Counted from the first letter of the stretch, positions 19,735 through 29,049 are shown. The stretch: DNA of 64,000 nucleotides from Paenibacillus fonticola DSM 21315 (GCF_000381905.1 NZ_KB907258.1:62001-126000), one strand, 5' to 3'. A program made the numbers and translations. The notes: a model not told the origin generated them from the letters alone.

Positions 19735-21387
19735 ATGTACGGAAAATTGTTTAGCGCATGCCTGTATGGCATTGATGGTGTACTGATCGAGGTTGAGGTG
19801 GATCTATCCAACGGCATTCCCCAGACCATCGTAGTTGGCTTGCCCGACTCGGCTGTCCGCGAAGCCGTTGAGCGGGTAAGAGCCTCGATCAAAAACTGCG
19901 GCTTTACCTTTCCGCTGCAGCGGGTAACGATCAATTTAGCTCCGGCGGATTTGCGCAAAGAAGGAGCCGCATTTGATCTGGCGATAGCGCTCGGCATACT
20001 TGCCGCCAGCAAGCAAATTGTATTGCCGCAATATGAACGGATTCTCATCATCGGCGAATTGTCCCTCGACGGCCTGCTCCGCCCGGTGCCCGGTGTCATT
20101 TCTATGGTCGATCTAGCTAAACGGCAAGGCTTCAGCTCCGTTCTTCTACCGGCAGATAATGCCCGTGAAGCGATGCTTATCAGCGGCATTGCGGTATACG
20201 GCTTGAAGCATTTAAACGACTTATCAGCCGTTGAGGAAACACCGCCTATTGAGGATGGAAAGCCTGCTCGCGGTCAAACTCGCCAGCGGAAGCATGCAAA
20301 ATCAAGAAAGACCTCAGCTTCCCCAAAAGACGGGCCTCTCATCATTACGTCCCTTGACCATCTGCAATCCTCGAGAGGAGAATCCTCCGGCCTGTCCTCC
20401 CCAGCACTTCCCTCCACGGAAGACTACAGCGATGTGCTTGGACAAAAACATGTAAAACGAGCCTTAACGATTGCCGCCGCAGGCTGGCACAATATTATGC
20501 TAATTGGGCCGCCAGGTACAGGTAAAACGATGCTAATCCGCCGCCTCCCATCTATTTTACCTGCCTTAACCGAGGAGGAAGCACTGGAAGTAACGAAAAT
20601 TTACAGTTCCGCCGGAAAATTCAAAGAGACAGACCCTGAATTAATACGCAGCAGACCTTTTCGTTCTCCTCATCATACGATATCTCCTGCTGGACTAGTC
20701 GGAGGAGGCAGCATTCCGAAAGCTGGAGAGGTCAGCCTGGCTCATCATGGCCTGCTGTTTCTCGATGAGCTTCCCGAGTTTGCCCGGGGTGCGCTGGAAG
20801 TACTGCGCCAACCGCTGGAGGAGCGGGTGGTGACGATAAGTAGAACGCGGGCTGCATTTACTTTTCCGGCGAATTTTTTGCTCGCCGCCGCTTTAAATCC
20901 GTGTCCGTGCGGTTACCTTGGCGCTAAGCCGCCGCTGCCGCGCTGCACCTGCAGCCCGTTCCGCGTCGCTCAATACCGGGAACGTATTTCGGGCCCATTG
21001 CTCGATCGTATTGATATGCATGTCGAGGTTCCTTTGCCTATTGGCTGGCAAGCAGACCAACAACCGCTTAGTTCTAAAGAAATGAGAGATGCGGTGCTGC
21101 ATGCGCGGCATATACAGCAACAGCGTTATGCGAAGCTGGAAATATGTTACAACAGCGAACTGAAAGGCAGAACGCTGCGCAAATACGCCGGCATAAGCCG
21201 GGAAGCGGAACAGCTGCTGGAGACCACTTTTCAATCTTTAGGACTCAGCATGCGTGCCTATGACCGGATTATTAAGCTGTCCAGAACTATAGCGGATCTC
21301 GAAGGATCGGGTTGGATTACTGCCGGACATATCGCTGAAGCGATCCAATATCGCCAGTTGGACCGCCGGGTTACGGATTTGCCATAG
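19735..21387 (+). CDS. YifB/ComM-family Mg-chelatase-like AAA+ ATPase
   Basis: A member of the ComM/YifB family; ComM is a helicase that promotes branch migration during natural transformation, so the nearby dprA makes a recombination role plausible. Residues 1-165 form the N-terminal ChlI-like fold (MYGKLFSACLYGIDG). The AAA+ core has Walker A GPPGTGKT (about 258-265), Walker B LLFLDELPEF and RTRAAFTFPANF. A Mg-chelatase C-terminal domain follows. A long basic/Ser-rich linker at about 168-230 makes the protein longer (about 550) than the usual ~510. ATG 19735 was chosen over 19723 because it matches family N-termini. Confidence 0.92.
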   Translation: MYGKLFSACLYGIDGVLIEVEVDLSNGIPQTIVVGLPDSAVREAVERVRASIKNCGFTFPLQRVTINLAPADLRKEGAAFDLAIALGILAASKQIVLPQYERILIIGELSLDGLLRPVPGVISMVDLAKRQGFSSVLLPADNAREAMLISGIAVYGLKHLNDLSAVEETPPIEDGKPARGQTRQRKHAKSRKTSASPKDGPLIITSLDHLQSSRGESSGLSSPALPSTEDYSDVLGQKHVKRALTIAAAGWHNIMLIGPPGTGKTMLIRRLPSILPALTEEEALEVTKIYSSAGKFKETDPELIRSRPFRSPHHTISPAGLVGGGSIPKAGEVSLAHHGLLFLDELPEFARGALEVLRQPLEERVVTISRTRAAFTFPANFLLAAALNPCPCGYLGAKPPLPRCTCSPFRVAQYRERISGPLLDRIDMHVEVPLPIGWQADQQPLSSKEMRDAVLHARHIQQQRYAKLEICYNSELKGRTLRKYAGISREAEQLLETTFQSLGLSMRAYDRIIKLSRTIADLEGSGWITAGHIAEAIQYRQLDRRVTDLP

Positions 21388-21463
21388 CTATTTTTGATTT
21401 ATATTTGCCCCTTTCCTCGTCTGCTCTATACTACTTGCCCCTAACACTGCTGAAATACATAAT

Positions 21464-21487
21464 AGCGCGCGCCGATCGGCGCGCGCT
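21464..21487 (+). terminator. GC-only palindrome, possible yifB terminator
   Basis: A perfect 24-bp palindrome AGCGCGCGCCGATCGGCGCGCGCT, in part loop, stands about 75 bases after the yifB stop. It is followed on the plus strand by a moderately T-rich stretch (GCATTTGTGTTTTG). The tail is poor for a classical terminator. The remainder of the 21388-21711 gap between the convergent yifB and yraN genes shows nothing else. Confidence 0.45.
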
Positions 21488-21711
21488 GCATTTGTGTTTT
21501 GTTCATTTGTTTGCTAAACATTGATACAGCAGCAAAACAGATGGAGCTGCTATGATCAGATATTATTAAAGCGGCTGAGTTGACAGTACAATATTAGCCT
21601 TTGCAAGTTTGTTGTGGGCATAGTATTTGAGCCTTCCATTTTCCCTGAATTGCACCAAGACCATTATGATATTAAGCGGTATCAATGGCATATTAATCCG
21701 TTTCTAAGCCT

Positions 21712-22110
21712 TTAAAATGCAGCAAATATATGTTCTATGGCAATTATCTTGTCTTTTTCCATATTCACGGCCAGGACATCGAAGCGAATAGCCTCGTTAA
21801 ATTGATTCGTTTGCTGTAAATAAACGGCGGCAGTCTCTCTGATTTGCTTGACTTTGCGGGGCGTCACAGATTCCGCGGGCGTCCCAAACTGTTCATGTTG
21901 TTTGCTCCGGCTTCGCACTTCTAGGATGACGACAACGCCGTCTTTCTTCGCAATGATGTCTATTTCCCCTGAACGGCAGCGCCAGTTTCGTTCGACCAGG
22001 ACGTAGCCTTGTTCCTGCAAATAACGAGCTCCCGCTTCCTCCGCCAGCCGTCCCCTTGCTTTCCGCATGTCCATAGAGCCTGTTCGTCTGGTTTTAGAAT
22101 TTATACTCAT
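21712..22110 (-). CDS. UPF0102/YraN-family nuclease-like protein
   Basis: Small restriction-endonuclease-fold protein of the YraN family, function uncertain, often linked to recombination genes. The 132 residues contain the family core: GxxxEExAxxYLxxxGY, NWRCRSGEIDIIAKKDGVVVILEVRSRS, and VTPRKVKQIRETAAVYL. Glu and Asp of the predicted PD-(D/E)xK site are kept (GEIDII, ILEVR), but Arg replaces the usual Lys in EVK. ATG 22110 has GGAGA upstream. It converges with yifB. Confidence 0.88.
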   Translation of the reverse strand: MSINSKTRRTGSMDMRKARGRLAEEAGARYLQEQGYVLVERNWRCRSGEIDIIAKKDGVVVILEVRSRSKQHEQFGTPAESVTPRKVKQIRETAAVYLQQTNQFNEAIRFDVLAVNMEKDKIIAIEHIFAAF

Positions 22111-22345
22111 GAAGGGTCTCCTTTTTTACAGCTTTTCTGCAGGTGATATGAAGTCGCATCCCGGCTGTCAGCGTACTTAGCTGCAAGCTTATTATATTAC
22201 CTTCGGACATTCATGTTGCTTCAGTTTTAGTTAGTAGCAGTTTGGTGGAAAATGCAGCTCTATGATGAGATCCCATTAGATCATTTTAAATGTATATCAA
22301 TTCACATTAATTAGCAATTACCGGAATTCCTTGCTGAATGCATGT

Positions 22346-22390
22346 TAAAAAAATAACCAGAGCACATTTTAACGCTGCTCCGGTTATTTT
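22346..22390 (-). terminator. Intrinsic terminator after the FlhB-like gene
   Basis: On the minus strand AAATAACCGGAGCAG and GTGCTCTGGTTATTT form an almost perfect stem around a short loop. A run of T residues follows. It lies about 15 bases past the stop of the FlhB-like gene. The rest of the 22111-22345 gap shows nothing recognisable. Confidence 0.8.
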
Positions 22391-22406
22391 ATATGATACT
22401 GTGCTG

Positions 22407-22715
22407 CTATTCATAATACATCCCTTTTTCCGCCAGCTTATCCGTGCGGTATATAAAGCTAAGTATTTCTGCAACTAGCGTATACAGCTCCGGGGGGATT
22501 TGCTGATCCAGATCCAACTTAGAAAGCACTTCGACTAAGGCAGCATCCTCTTGTACAGGAACACCGTGCTCTTTCGCTTTTTCCAGTATTTTGTCGGCCA
22601 AAAGGCCGCTGCCTTTGGCAGCGACGACCGGGGCGTCTCCTTGGGTGGGATCGTATTTGAGGGCAACGGCTTTTCTAATTTGATAGGGGCGAAGCGGTTC
22701 GTTGTTGTCACTCAT
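22407..22715 (-). CDS. FlhB C-terminal-domain-like protein (YlqH family)
   Basis: A 102-residue free-standing homologue of the cytoplasmic C-terminal domain of FlhB/YscU export-gate proteins. The stretch AVALKYDPTQGDAPVVAAKGSGLLADKI and the following LVEVLSKLDLDQQIPPELYTLVAEILSFIYR align with the part of FlhB after its self-cleavage site. No membrane domain is present, and the NPTH cleavage motif itself is missing; the protein starts after where it would be. It overlaps the preceding FliK-like gene by 4 bases, so the two are translationally coupled. Function unknown. Confidence 0.8.
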   Translation of the reverse strand: MSDNNEPLRPYQIRKAVALKYDPTQGDAPVVAAKGSGLLADKILEKAKEHGVPVQEDAALVEVLSKLDLDQQIPPELYTLVAEILSFIYRTDKLAEKGMYYE

Positions 22716-24727
22716 ACTCTAAAATCCACCCCTTTATAGGTTGTCGGCGTGTAAGAAAACGGCGAGCCCGGCTCGTCTCCTCCCATCGCTTCAGGCTCTA
22801 CGGATGGCAATAGGCCGCTTTTCAAGGAAACTAGCTCGTATCCGGCCGTATTTAACGCCTCCTGGATATCCTCCTGCCTTGCTTCAAGGAACTGGCCCGT
22901 CATCTCCGCTTCGGTATATATTTTGAGCATGACCTTCTTGTCAAATATCTGGACGTCAAGCATAATCAGGCCAAGCGATTTCATTTGCAAATCGAACCAC
23001 AGCCGGCAATTGGCAGGGTCCAGTTCCCCCTTGCGGCCCCGGCGAGACTCGATATGAACGGCCGCCGTCTGCTCGCCGTCCGCCCCGACGAAGGGCAGAA
23101 ACAGCGTCACCTGCGCAAAGGGGGCGGTGCGATCTGTATTCAGCAGAAGCTGCTGTCCTGTCAGTTGATGGACAAGCTGGCGGGCGGCCTCCTGCAGCGT
23201 TGCCGGCAAGTCATCCGCGGCCAGCAGCTGCAGCAGCACGCCCTTCAGCGTCTCGCGGGCCGCCGCCTCCGGCGTGGTGCTGGCTTGCTGTGCCGCAGCG
23301 CTCGCAGCTGCTGCGCTATGCGCCTGCGCCCCTGGCGCTGCCGCAGGCGTGGCAGCCCTGTCGGCGCTGCCCGTTGCTGCGCCTGCGCTTGGCGGCTGTG
23401 CAGCGCTGGCCGCCTCGCCGCGCAGCGCCGCCGCAGGCGCAGTCTCCGGCGCGGCCGCAGGCGCGCTGCCGGCCTGCCCGCTGCCGCCCGGCGCCTCCGC
23501 GCCACCGGCGGCAGCCCGCTGCGCCGCTCCTGCGGCTGGCGGCGCCTCCTGCGCGCCGCTTGGCGCAGCGCGCAGCACCTGCTGCTCGTGCTCTGCACCG
23601 AGCAGCTTGAGCACGCGTCCCACCCACGGCTCTGCCTCAGGGGCGGGACGCGTCAGCAGCGCGGGCGAAGGGCCCAAAGGGCCTTCGCCTTGCGCCTGCG
23701 CCTGCGCAGCGGGCGCAGTGGGCGCTGCCGCAGGCGTGGCGGCAGCGGCGCCGGCTGCGGCGGTTGGCGCGGCGGCCGGGCTCTGCGGCGGCGGGCTTCC
23801 CGCGCCGCGCTCCGCGGCCGCCGCCCCGCCTGGCGGCGACAACGCCGCGCGCAGCTCGTGCAGCACCTGCTGCAGCTTGCCGATCAGCGCCTCGGCTGTT
23901 GGCCCTGCGCTTTGCATCGCTGCCTGCCCGCCCTGCGCTGTTTGCGCCGCTGCCTGCCCGCCTGCCGTACCACCCGCAGCTGCCGCTGGGGCCGAGGCGC
24001 CGGTAGCAGGAGCCGGAACGGAGCCAGCGCTCCCCGATTGGGATAACGGCTGGCCGCCCGCCGCCTGGCCTTGTGCCTGCGCTGGTGTGGTGCGATTTCC
24101 GGCAGCATCTTTTGCCCCGTTTCCTTCGGCTGAGCGCAGCATATTCTCCAGCAATTCACCCAGCGAAGAAAGCAGCTCGTGCAGAGGCGGGCCAAATACG
24201 GCCTGATGCAATCCGGCAACGGTCTCTCCCGTAAGCGGAAGCCCCCTTCCCAGCGCAATTCCCGCAGCTTGTATCCATTCCGACATCGGTACAACTGCAG
24301 GCTTATGCAAGGCTAACTGCTGTAAAGTTTGCAGACCCTCTTTCGTTAATGGAAGCCCGCTAGCCTGCATCATCTGCACAAGCTCGCGATTTGCAGCCGT
24401 ATCCTCCAGCCCCATAGCTGCCAAAGCGCTTGCCAGCGAAGCAGCGGACATCGGTGCAGCATTGTTTGAGCCGACCGGCTTTAACACGGCCAGCCCTTCA
24501 GCTGACGGCTGCTGTACCTGCAGCAGCGTCGTTTCTCCTTGGCGAAGCGGAGTCTCCAGGGCGGCATGAAGCTTCACGCCTTGTACCTGTATGACCGCTT
24601 CTTGACCATCTTCCGAGACACTAAGCACAGTCCCTCTCACGATTTGCCCTGTTTTAAGCTCCAGCGCCCGTGGTTCTCCTGGCCGGGTATCCCCCATTAG
24701 ACTGCGCAGCAGCGGTCCTATATTCAT
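22712..24727 (-). CDS. FliK-like protein with Ala/Pro/Gln-rich middle (YlqG position)
   Basis: About 671 residues of unknown function in the slot of B. subtilis ylqG. The N-terminus (MNIGPLLRSLMGD, then a beta-rich segment VRGTVLSVSEDGQEAVIQVQGVKL) and the C-terminus (about 500-650) look structured. The C-terminal part (LWFDLQMKSLGLIMLDVQIFDKKVMLKIYTE) resembles the FliK hook-length-control domain. Between them is a very long Ala/Pro/Gly/Gln low-complexity region encoded by extremely GC-rich DNA (about 23200-24080). ATG 24727 has AGGAGG 6 bases upstream. Coupled to the FlhB-like gene, so the pair may act together. Confidence 0.8.
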   Translation of the reverse strand: MNIGPLLRSLMGDTRPGEPRALELKTGQIVRGTVLSVSEDGQEAVIQVQGVKLHAALETPLRQGETTLLQVQQPSAEGLAVLKPVGSNNAAPMSAASLASALAAMGLEDTAANRELVQMMQASGLPLTKEGLQTLQQLALHKPAVVPMSEWIQAAGIALGRGLPLTGETVAGLHQAVFGPPLHELLSSLGELLENMLRSAEGNGAKDAAGNRTTPAQAQGQAAGGQPLSQSGSAGSVPAPATGASAPAAAAGGTAGGQAAAQTAQGGQAAMQSAGPTAEALIGKLQQVLHELRAALSPPGGAAAAERGAGSPPPQSPAAAPTAAAGAAAATPAAAPTAPAAQAQAQGEGPLGPSPALLTRPAPEAEPWVGRVLKLLGAEHEQQVLRAAPSGAQEAPPAAGAAQRAAAGGAEAPGGSGQAGSAPAAAPETAPAAALRGEAASAAQPPSAGAATGSADRAATPAAAPGAQAHSAAAASAAAQQASTTPEAAARETLKGVLLQLLAADDLPATLQEAARQLVHQLTGQQLLLNTDRTAPFAQVTLFLPFVGADGEQTAAVHIESRRGRKGELDPANCRLWFDLQMKSLGLIMLDVQIFDKKVMLKIYTEAEMTGQFLEARQEDIQEALNTAGYELVSLKSGLLPSVEPEAMGGDEPGSPFSYTPTTYKGVDFRV

Positions 24728-24903
24728 GAGCATCCTCCTGTGTTCACATCTATGATATGGAAAACCCGCCTTACGCAAGACGGGTCATTAACGAAGCATA
24801 GAAAACGTCGTCCGACGTTCTTTCTTACAGAGACAGACCGCGATTCGCAGTAGTTTTTCTTGCTAAATAAGGGGATTCAAACGCTCATTTTTTTATTTTC
24901 TAT

Positions 24904-25527
24904 ACTTTAAAACAGCGTCTGTTCCTCCACAAACAAATTACGCATAAAACTTTTGCGATGCATCGGTGTCGGTCCTAGTTCGAGAATACGCTCCCGATGT
25001 AATTTAGTGGCATATCCTTTATGTGAAGCTATGCCGTATTCGGGATATAGCAGATCCCATTCCCCTTGACATAAACGGTCCCGGGTCACCTTGGCAATAA
25101 TCGAAGCCGCGGCGATGGACTGACTTACTGCATCCCCTTTAATGACGGCCATCTGCGGTATATCCGTCTCTACCTTCTCCGCATCCACCAGCAGAAAATC
25201 CGGTTTTACCGGCAGACGTTCTACAGCCTGCTTCATGGCAAGACGCGTCGCCTGTTTAATATTTAGCCGATCAATTGTCTCCGCATCGACAAGCCCAGTA
25301 CTTACCGCTATCGCCTGTTCCATAATGATATCGTATAATTTATCACGCTTCTTTGCCGTCAGCTTCTTGGAATCATTTACCTCCTCCAATATTAAGCCAT
25401 GCGGCAGGATGACCGCTGCAGCCACAACATCACCGAACAAACAACCCCGTCCTACTTCATCAATCCCGGCGATATACTGGAACGAACGCTGCCAATATTC
25501 TTTTTCATAAATCAGTAAATCACTCAT
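24904..25527 (-). CDS. rnhB: Ribonuclease HII
   Basis: RNase HII removes ribonucleotides from DNA and RNA of RNA-DNA hybrids. The 206-residue product has the catalytic motif GIDEVGRGCLFG (about 21-32), further acidic residues in DSKKLT and LLVDAE, and the C-terminal HRKSF motif. It is in the conserved rbgA-rnhB neighbourhood but separated from rbgA by a TagO-like gene. Confidence 0.95.
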
Positions 25528-25671
25528 TGTGCCTCCTTATTACTGCAAGCCCGCTGTCGATTGCTTTATATATTCGTTCATTTATTGTTCAATAGACCTA
25601 AAACACAAGCCCGCGCTACGGTTATAACTGTAATATCGGATAGTTAGGGCTATTTATATAGTCCTTGGAAC

Positions 25672-25695
25672 AAAAAAGACCGGGTTCTCCCGGTC
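25672..25695 (-). terminator. Intrinsic terminator after the TagO-like gene
   Basis: A perfect 7-bp stem GACCGGG-AGAA-CCCGGTC is followed on the minus strand by six T residues, 10 bases past the stop codon. Confidence 0.9.
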
Positions 25696-25704
25696 AGACG
25701 TACT

Positions 25705-26682
25705 TTAAGTTTGTATAAGGAGCAAAATAATCGATGACAAGCAAAGACATGTGCTAATCAGCCACAAAAACATCACCGTTTGGCGATGAGTCAGCCCTGC
25801 CCGCAACAGCCGGTAATGCACTTGACTCGCATCAGCTTCATAAATGGATTTCCCTTGTAAAAAACGCTTAATAACTACAAACAAATTATCGAATATCGGT
25901 ACGCCAAGTGCCAAAACAGGAATAAACAACGACAGCACCGTAGCTTGTTTGAAAGCACCATCCAGAGCAATTACCGCTAGAATAAAACCGAGAAACGTAG
26001 CTCCTGCATCACCCATAAAAATTTTGGCTGGTGGCTTGTTGTAACGCAAATAAGCTAAAGTTACACCAACGAGAATCATAGCCATGATCGCTGAATTCGA
26101 TTGCGTCTTGGCAACAGCTACGATAAACAACGTAATCGCGGATATTGCGGATAGTCCTCCAGCCAGCCCATCCAGACCATCTGAAAAATTAATAACCGTA
26201 GTCACACCGAAAATCCACAATATCGTTAATATAAACTGCAATATTCCAGGTAACACGACGTATTCCCCTGAAATAGGGTTAAAAAAACCGGTAAATGCAA
26301 TGCCTGAGGCAAAAACGATCACGGCCGCCGATACTTGCACGATCAGTTTTGGCAGAGCGGGGAAATCTTTACCTTTCGTCTTATACCAGTCATCCAGTGT
26401 GCCGATGACCAGCAGTAATATTCCGCCGATAAATATAGCTACTGTCTCCATGTTAAATTCCCTGCCAACAACCAAATATGTAACAAAGAATCCAATAAAT
26501 ATGACATAGCTCGCAGTAAGCGGGATCGGCTCGCGATGCAGCTTGCGCTCTACGTTCTTCCGCGGCTTATCTACAAAATCAATTCGGAATGCTAGTCTGC
26601 CAAATGGAGGTATGAGTAAATATACTATAAGAAATGACATTACGAATGAGATAAAATATATAATGACCAACACCACCATCAT
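25705..26682 (-). CDS. Polyprenyl-phosphate GlcNAc-1-phosphate transferase (TagO/WecA/MraY family)
   Basis: An integral membrane enzyme that transfers a sugar-1-phosphate from UDP-sugar to undecaprenyl phosphate, the first step of teichoic acid, teichuronic acid or other wall glycopolymer synthesis. The 325 residues contain about ten hydrophobic helices and the family motifs GTLDDWYKTKG, NFSDGLDGLAGG and FMGDAGATFLGF. MraY-type UDP-MurNAc features are absent, so a WecA/TagO role is favoured. It is inserted between rbgA and rnhB and has its own terminator. Confidence 0.85.
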   Translation of the reverse strand: MMVVLVIIYFISFVMSFLIVYLLIPPFGRLAFRIDFVDKPRKNVERKLHREPIPLTASYVIFIGFFVTYLVVGREFNMETVAIFIGGILLLVIGTLDDWYKTKGKDFPALPKLIVQVSAAVIVFASGIAFTGFFNPISGEYVVLPGILQFILTILWIFGVTTVINFSDGLDGLAGGLSAISAITLFIVAVAKTQSNSAIMAMILVGVTLAYLRYNKPPAKIFMGDAGATFLGFILAVIALDGAFKQATVLSLFIPVLALGVPIFDNLFVVIKRFLQGKSIYEADASQVHYRLLRAGLTHRQTVMFLWLISTCLCLSSIILLLIQT

Positions 26683-26771
26683 TTATAATCAACAAGATTA
26701 TACAATTTTCTCGAACAATTGTCGATATGGTCGGCAGCTAGCCGGTCGCCGCCGCTACATATTCTGCCAAA

Positions 26772-26803
26772 TATAAAGAACCGTTCCCTTGGCAGAGAAC
26801 GGT
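26772..26803 (-). terminator. Terminator after rbgA
   Basis: The arms ACCGTTC and GAACGGT enclose a 10-base loop, followed on the minus strand by TCTTTATATTT. It lies about 35 bases beyond the rbgA stop. Confidence 0.65.
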
Positions 26804-26838
26804 CAATATTCTTAATAAAGAGGCTTCCAGGGAGTACT

Positions 26839-27702
26839 TCAATAGGGGGCTTCTAGAGAGTACTTTCCGAGTTTGCCAGCCCGAAGCTCTCGCAGAAGCA
26901 CGCTTGATGCTTTTTCCAAATCCACACGTCCCCCGCTGGCGAGACAACCGCGTTTACGGCCGACAGCTTCCATCACAGCCACAATTTCATCCGGGTTTTC
27001 AAAATCCTGCGGAGCCTCCTCGAGGCCAAAGCGCTCGGCAAGCGGCTCCCAATAATACTTCGCTAAATATTTGACCGCGAAAAAAGCGATATCCTCAACG
27101 TTCAATATTTCCTCACGGATGGCGCCTGTGACCGCTAAACGATATCCGACATTCTGATCTTCAAATCTAGGCCATAATATGCCCGGCGTATCCAACAGCT
27201 CCATTTCCGTGCCTACTTTAATCCACTGCTGTCCCTTCGTAATGCCCGGCCGATCCCCAGTCGCAGCGATATTCCGCCCAGCTAACCAGTTAATTAACGT
27301 CGACTTGCCTACATTGGGAATACCGACAATCAACGCACGGATCGCTCTAGGGTTCATGCCCTTAGCCTGCTGTTTCTCGATCTTATCCTTCAGCAGCTCC
27401 CTAGCTAGCGCCGGAATCTCCCTTACGCCTTGACCGCTGGAGGCATCCACTGCAATAGCGGCAAAGCCCTCTCCCTTGAAATAATCAATCCACTCCCGCG
27501 TGACCGCCGGATCTGCCAAATCCGCTTTGTTCAGCAAAATCAGCCGCGGTTTTCCTTGCAAAATTTCATCCACCATTGGATTACGGCTGGACAAGGGAAG
27601 CCTTGCATCCAACAGTTCTATTGTGACGTCAATCAGCTTCAGCTTCTCTTGAATCTGACGGCGCGCTCTTGTCATATGTCCGGGAAACCACTGTATTGTC
27701 AA
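26839..27702 (-). CDS. rbgA: Ribosome biogenesis GTPase RbgA (YlqF)
   Basis: RbgA is needed for late 50S subunit assembly. The GTPase motifs are in the circularly permuted order typical of the family: G4 NKAD (58-61), then G1 GIPNVGKST (127-135), then G3 DTPG (171-174). The N-terminal [14 protein letters not shown] and the C-terminal RNA-binding-like domain (DFENPDEIV…[11 protein letters not shown]) are present. The 287-residue length is normal. It lies downstream of lepB and rplS. Confidence 0.96.
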   Translation of the reverse strand: MTIQWFPGHMTRARRQIQEKLKLIDVTIELLDARLPLSSRNPMVDEILQGKPRLILLNKADLADPAVTREWIDYFKGEGFAAIAVDASSGQGVREIPALARELLKDKIEKQQAKGMNPRAIRALIVGIPNVGKSTLINWLAGRNIAATGDRPGITKGQQWIKVGTEMELLDTPGILWPRFEDQNVGYRLAVTGAIREEILNVEDIAFFAVKYLAKYYWEPLAERFGLEEAPQDFENPDEIVAVMEAVGRKRGCLASGGRVDLEKASSVLLRELRAGKLGKYSLEAPY

Positions 27703-27763
27703 GTCATCACCTCAGTTCCCGTTAATCCCGATCGGGTGTATTATTTTTGCCTATTTTATGCTT

Positions 27764-28399
27764 CTATTTATGCTTAATCAATTTAATATCCTTCAATGGC
27801 CAGAACACAAGATCCGCTCTTCCTACAATTTCCTTATACGAAACAAAACCGATTCGCCGGCTATCTGTACTGTTCGAGCGGTTGTCCCCAAGTACAAAAA
27901 TATGCCCTTCCGGAACCGTGCCTTCATGAACGAATTCATTCGGAAAGTTTCCTTCTGTGTTATAAAGCTCATTGTTGTTATGCTTCTCATTTACGACATC
28001 TTTAATGTACGTCTCGTCCACGACTTCCCCGTTCACCATGACGGTGTCGCCTTCCACCTGCACTGTATCGCCAGGGACGCCGATTACGCGTTTAATGAAG
28101 TCACGGCCCTGTGAAGGCACATGGAATACAACGACTTCGCCGTGCTTCGGCGCACGGATATCATAAAGAATCTTGTTTACGATAATTCTTTCACTTGTAT
28201 GGAAGTTCGGCTGCATCGACTCCCCATCTACAATGAATGGAGCAAAGAACAGCCAACGGATGAGAAGAACCAACACGACAGCAATTACTATGGCTTTCAG
28301 CCATTCCATAGCCTCGTTCTTTTCTTTGCTTGGCGGATCTTGCGGCATGCCGGATTGGCTGCCAGATTGCCCTGTATCCGATTGAAACTGCTGTTCCAT
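27764..28399 (-). CDS. lepB: Signal peptidase I
   Basis: Type I signal peptidase that cleaves Sec and Tat signal peptides at the outer face of the membrane. From ATG 28399 it has 211 residues. A cytoplasmic Gln/Ser-rich tail is followed by one transmembrane helix (about 33-55), catalytic Ser61 in DGESMQPNF, catalytic Lys103 in RDFIKRVIGVPGD, and the C-terminal box GDNRSNSTDSRRIGFV. The upstream GTG at 28414 overlaps the ribosome binding site (GTGAGG) and was rejected. It lies between rplS and rbgA. Confidence 0.95.
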   Translation of the reverse strand: MEQQFQSDTGQSGSQSGMPQDPPSKEKNEAMEWLKAIVIAVVLVLLIRWLFFAPFIVDGESMQPNFHTSERIIVNKILYDIRAPKHGEVVVFHVPSQGRDFIKRVIGVPGDTVQVEGDTVMVNGEVVDETYIKDVVNEKHNNNELYNTEGNFPNEFVHEGTVPEGHIFVLGDNRSNSTDSRRIGFVSYKEIVGRADLVFWPLKDIKLIKHK

Positions 28400-28461
28400 A
28401 AGTTGCAACCTCACTTTGTCATAAAATATGTACCGAAACGGCTGTTAGTACTTTAGAACAA

Positions 28462-28491
28462 ATAGTAAAGGGGCTTGAAAATACAAGCCCC
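28462..28491 (-). terminator. Terminator after rplS
   Basis: GGGGCTTG and CAAGCCCC form a perfect 8-bp stem with a 6-base loop, followed on the minus strand by TTTACTATTTG, just past the rplS stop. Confidence 0.8.
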
Positions 28492-28508
28492 CCTGGATCG
28501 TTAACAAA

Positions 28509-28853
28509 TTAACGACGCGCTTCTTTAATTCTAGCTGCTTTACCGCGCAGTTCACGAAGATAGTACAGCTTCGCACGACGCACTTTACCACGGCGAGCCA
28601 CTTCGATTCTATCGAGTTTCGGGGAATGAAGCGGGAAAGTTCTTTCCACGCCAACACCGTTAGAAATTTTACGAACTGTAAAAGTCTCACTAATTCCGCC
28701 GCCACGACGCTTAATTACAACACCTTCAAACAACTGGATACGTTCACGAGTTCCCTCGATAACCTTAACGTGCACTTTCAAAGTGTCACCAGCGCGAAAG
28801 CTCGGAATATCTTTGCGAAGTTGTTCTTGCGTAATCGCTTGTACGATATTCAT
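28509..28853 (-). CDS. rplS: 50S ribosomal protein L19
   Basis: L19 sits at the 30S-50S interface. The 114-residue length and conserved segments ([61 protein letters not shown]) match the family. It would normally follow trmD; here about 2.6 kb of accessory sequence separates the two. Confidence 0.98.
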   Translation of the reverse strand: MNIVQAITQEQLRKDIPSFRAGDTLKVHVKVIEGTRERIQLFEGVVIKRRGGGISETFTVRKISNGVGVERTFPLHSPKLDRIEVARRGKVRRAKLYYLRELRGKAARIKEARR

Positions 28854-28960
28854 CTATGACTCCCTCCTTCCACTCAGGTGTTCTTGCCTCTTCCGGAGAA
28901 CCCCTTGTTCTCCCTCATCATCCGCAGCGGACCACCGAATTCACAACAAGAAAAATTTTA
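28854..28960 (-). ncRNA. Possible structured leader of rplS (L19-leader-like)
   Basis: The transcript upstream of rplS contains a perfect 7-bp hairpin, GGAGAAC with CCCTT loop region and GTTCTCC (28895-28913). A second small palindrome (TCCGC/GCGGA) stands about 12 bases 5' of it, and GGAGGGA just before the start codon. Autoregulatory L19 leaders are known in low-GC Firmicutes, but I cannot match the consensus by eye; the call rests on position and structure. Confidence 0.35.
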
Positions 28961-29049
28961 TCACATTTAACCAGCGTTAGCAAGTAATAAAAAGAAGTGT
29001 AAGCCCTGTACACCTGTCGGTACAAGCCAATAAATACTAATAACAGAGT

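Noticed and set aside
22985-24206. Long plus-strand frames (353 and 310 codons) opposite the FliK-like gene
   Set aside because: They result from the GC-rich low-complexity DNA, which lacks stop codons in every frame; products are Arg/Ala/Cys strings.
24804-24819. AACGTCG/CGACGTT hairpin between rnhB and the FliK-like gene
   Set aside because: A good stem, but only a short T-rich tail (TTTTC) follows on the minus strand, so I do not call it a terminator.
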